A stretch of 7,628 nucleotides of DNA from Actinomycetota bacterium (GTDB lineage Bacteria > Actinomycetota > Thermoleophilia > Gaiellales > Gaiellaceae). Shown in pieces: positions 7,332 through 7,628 of this stretch; the first letter of the stretch is position 1, and the number at the start of each line of letters is the position of its first letter. Below the pieces are notes generated by a model that was not told the DNA's origin, searched no databases, and was given only the letters and a program-made list of their open reading frames with translations. The stretch is taken from positions 1 through 7,628 of the forward strand of contig PLDP01000178.1 in the NCBI GenBank assembly GCA_003136795.1, given 5' to 3'. A program made the position numbers and the translations under genes.

Positions 7332-7628
7332 GGCCAAGACAAAAGACAAGGTCTACGACGCGGCGGAGAACGTCAAACCCTACGTCGAACGGGCGATGAA
7401 CGACGAGAAGCTCCGCTCGGACGTGATGAGCGCGTTCGCAACGGCGAAGGACCTCTACGGCGAGCTGATCGGTGGGCGCAGCGCAGTCACGCTGGCCACC
7501 CGGGTCGCGACGGACGAAGAGATTCGCGACAAGCTGAAGGACGCGGTCGACGATCTCAGGAACGCCGCCGACCGGTTGCAGGGCAAGAAAACGCACGGCG
7601 GGCGCACCACGACGCTGCTCGTCGCCGG
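7330..7628 (+). CDS. small helical, YtxH-like stress-associated protein (truncated at right edge)
   Basis: Ninety-nine codons are present before the window ends. The product starts MAKTKDKVYDAAENVKPYVE and is charged and almost wholly helix-forming (Lys/Asp/Glu/Ala with spaced hydrophobics), with repeated small helices at about residues 4-48 and 57-85. A basic linker (KKTHGGR, 86-92) follows, and then what looks like the first turn of a hydrophobic segment (TTTLLVA). This layout resembles small membrane-associated proteins of actinobacteria loosely grouped with YtxH-like general stress proteins, but there is no catalytic motif and the family call is tentative. AAAGGA lies 10 bases before the ATG, and a sigma-B-type promoter is well placed upstream. 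The ATG overlaps the start codon of the opposite-strand lipoprotein gene, forming CATG (7329-7332). Function is unknown; a stress-induced structural or envelope role is inference. Confidence 0.72.
   Translation, partial: MAKTKDKVYDAAENVKPYVERAMNDEKLRSDVMSAFATAKDLYGELIGGRSAVTLATRVATDEEIRDKLKDAVDDLRNAADRLQGKKTHGGRTTTLLVA

Noticed and set aside
7033..7596. Minus-strand open frame of 187 codons at the right end
   Set aside because: It lies opposite the small helical gene and in a second frame of the lipoprotein gene. It has no signal or domain, and both competing genes have better evidence.

Overview
The window is a dense, high-GC bacterial chromosome segment on which nearly every codon ends in G or C and several genes start with GTG. 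Its gene families and protein style point to an actinobacterium. The last gene resembles small helical proteins I associate with the Thermoleophilia (Gaiellales/Solirubrobacterales), but that lineage call is inference. No mobile element, CRISPR array, tRNA or rRNA is visible.

Positions 1-2019 (minus strand) read, in transcription order: a YczE-type membrane protein, rfbA (dTDP-glucose synthase), an RmlC-type epimerase, and the 5' end of rfbD (dTDP-4-dehydrorhamnose reductase), which runs off the left edge. The last three overlap at their start and stop codons and form a dTDP-L-rhamnose cassette for cell-surface polysaccharide. rfbB, the remaining step, is not in the window. A 144-bp gap separates this block from a divergent plus-strand CitE-like lyase (2164-2955), which ends tail-to-tail with an unrecognised membrane protein of about ten helices (2978-3880, minus strand).

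Positions 3957-6817 are a stress proteostasis operon: an Hsp20 small heat-shock protein whose stop codon overlaps the start of a full-length ATP-dependent Lon protease (ATGA overlap). The 76-bp region upstream carries two palindromes and a candidate general-stress (sigma-B/sigma-F type) promoter. lon ends by overlapping, tail-to-tail, a small secreted lipoprotein gene (6795-7331, minus strand). The lipoprotein's start codon overlaps, head-to-head, the start codon of a small helical protein (7330 to the right edge, plus strand). That last gene has a second, better candidate sigma-B-type promoter lying inside the lipoprotein gene.

The genes are mostly standard families and I do not see a clear new multi-gene system. 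The points most worth following are the shared stress-promoter signature upstream of hsp20-lon and of the last gene, the coupling of Hsp20 to Lon, the CATG start-codon overlap at 7329-7332, and the loss of a usual active-site lysine in the RmlC-type epimerase.
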